Under the pieces are notes generated by a model. The model did not search any database and was not told the origin of the DNA. It worked only from the letters and a program-made list of their open reading frames with translations. Both the position numbers and the translations under genes were made by a program. Positions 41,347 to 41,957 of a stretch of 41,957 nt of DNA are shown here, piece by piece. This DNA comes from an uncultured bacterium (lineage in GTDB: Bacteria; Patescibacteriota; Minisyncoccia; Moranbacterales; GWC2-37-73). Numbering within the stretch: position 1 is the first letter of the stretch; the number at the start of each line of letters is the position of its first letter. The stretch covers positions 1-41,957 of the forward strand of contig CAIOVI010000011.1 of assembly GCA_903861715.1 (NCBI GenBank), given 5' to 3'.

Positions 41347-41899
41347 AGTCCGAGGTGCTTTTCATTCAATATGAATGCTTAAGGAGGATTGATAAATTTG
41401 AGTTCGAGGGGTGTTTTTAATGACTGAATGTATATCTGACCACCATAGGATGAAAAAACTTTTGCTGGGTCATTTTAAGGCTTCAAAACAATCAAAAACA
41501 GTCCAAAAATAACTCCAAAATAATGGCTTATTTAAGCCAAAAAACGACGCTTAAAATTGACCTGTGAGGTGCCTCTAGTCAAAAAGTGATATATCTATAC
41601 CACCAAAAATGGCTCATTTAAAGCTCATAATGGCATCATGGAGGATATTGGAATTAATGGGATGGGAAACTCGTGAATGGTATTGTAGGCAGATACCAAA
41701 TAGGGTAATTATGAATAATTAGGTAAGTTTGGATACTATGGGTTACTGAATAGTTGAGTTTTTGTTTAAGTAAGAGAAGGCTTTTTTATTATAAGAATTA
41801 ATACAGTGTCGTGAAAGATATATTGTGCGACGTATTGTTTATTTAAAGAAAAAAGCCGAAAGCTATTTGTTCCTCCCTATTTCAATTTAAAATAACTTA

Positions 41900-41908
41900 T
41901 GTTATGAT
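41900..41908 (+). promoter_or_regulatory. Extended -10 promoter candidate near the window end
   Basis: TGT plus TATGAT (41903-41908), with a weak TTTCAA 17 nt upstream. It would drive a gene beyond the window. Confidence 0.35.
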
Positions 41909-41943
41909 ATTAGCACATTAGTAATTTGCTTGCAACTGTCCCC

Positions 41944-41952
41944 TGTGGATAA
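41944..41952 (-). promoter_or_regulatory. Perfect DnaA box
   Basis: TGTGGATAA, the complement of TTATCCACA, at the last bases of the window. One box is visible; others could lie beyond. Confidence 0.6.
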
Positions 41953-41957
41953 GTCAA

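Larger units (their letters stand above)
40967..41957. other. Gene-free AT-rich region, possible edge of the replication origin
   Basis: No convincing ORF. It contains a terminator, a very AT-rich block of AATTTAATTTA words (about 41240-41275), a nested hairpin (41311-41346), three related TGG-TCATTTAAAG-like motifs, a TGTTATGAT extended -10 near 41900, and a perfect DnaA box at the very end. Confidence 0.55.

Noticed and set aside
41630-41722. 30-codon ORF starting MASWRILELMGWETREWY
   Set aside because: No ribosome site and no homology recognised; too short to support as a gene.

Overview
This is an AT-rich, gene-dense bacterial segment using the standard code (TGA is a normal stop, for example in secA). 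Almost every gene lies on the plus strand. The gene set suggests a Patescibacteria / Candidate Phyla Radiation genome, of Parcubacteria or Moranbacteria type. The supporting features are an ADP-forming acetyl-CoA synthetase fusion, a sigma-region-4/HARE-HTH regulator, a VirD4-like ATPase paired with a membrane protein but without other conjugation genes, scattered nucleotide-salvage NUDIX genes, and intergenic spaces full of short simple or palindromic repeats. This placement is an inference from gene content; no 16S or ribosomal protein gene is present.

Layout. 1-2334: 3' part of secA. 2340-6564: accessory island with a frameshifted histidine phosphatase, an AbiEi/AbiEii type IV toxin-antitoxin pair, a DEDDh exonuclease, a GNAT acetyltransferase and a NUDIX hydrolase. 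Two interleaved short direct repeats and a NUDIX 5' relic mark duplicated junctions. 6770-9605: secD and secF; SecD carries an inserted parvulin-like domain. 9820-13818: small metabolic or unknown genes (DUF523, methyltransferase, CsaA, YerC/TrpR-like regulator, NUDIX, DHFR-like). 13916-17688: pheS-pheT. 17986-22980: sigma4-HARE regulator, membrane protein, VirD4-like ATPase with zinc ribbon, small membrane protein. 23017-24409: CIRCE-controlled dnaJ. 24673-29086: type III restriction-modification (mod-res). 29135-33023: ADP-forming acyl-CoA synthetase and recJ. 33355-38046: envelope glycan glycosyltransferases, thpR, and one isolated minus-strand gene (34815-35075) with its own promoter and terminators. 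38048-40966: gltX and a secreted coiled-coil C39-like hydrolase. 40967-41957: gene-free, AT-rich, hairpin-rich DNA ending in a perfect DnaA box, possibly the edge of the origin/dnaA region.

The most unusual pattern is that intergenic-type repeats also lie in frame inside essential or conserved genes. pheS (a GCAGACTA-type array), pheT (a CCTCTC...GAGAGG palindrome), gltX (a GGAACATGTAACATAGAACA-type repeat) and a WecG/TagA-family gene (a 14-bp tandem) each carry a short extra peptide at a position where their families normally have none. Simple repeats also supply the last codons of one glycosyltransferase and spurious upstream starts for recJ and wecG. This resembles in-frame palindromic element insertion as known from Rickettsia, but with several unrelated repeat types.

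Several genes (NUDIX 6094, secD, thpR) have a -10 hexamer 6-7 nt before the ATG, suggesting leaderless mRNAs; others (pheS, DUF523, the minus-strand gene) have clear Shine-Dalgarno sites.
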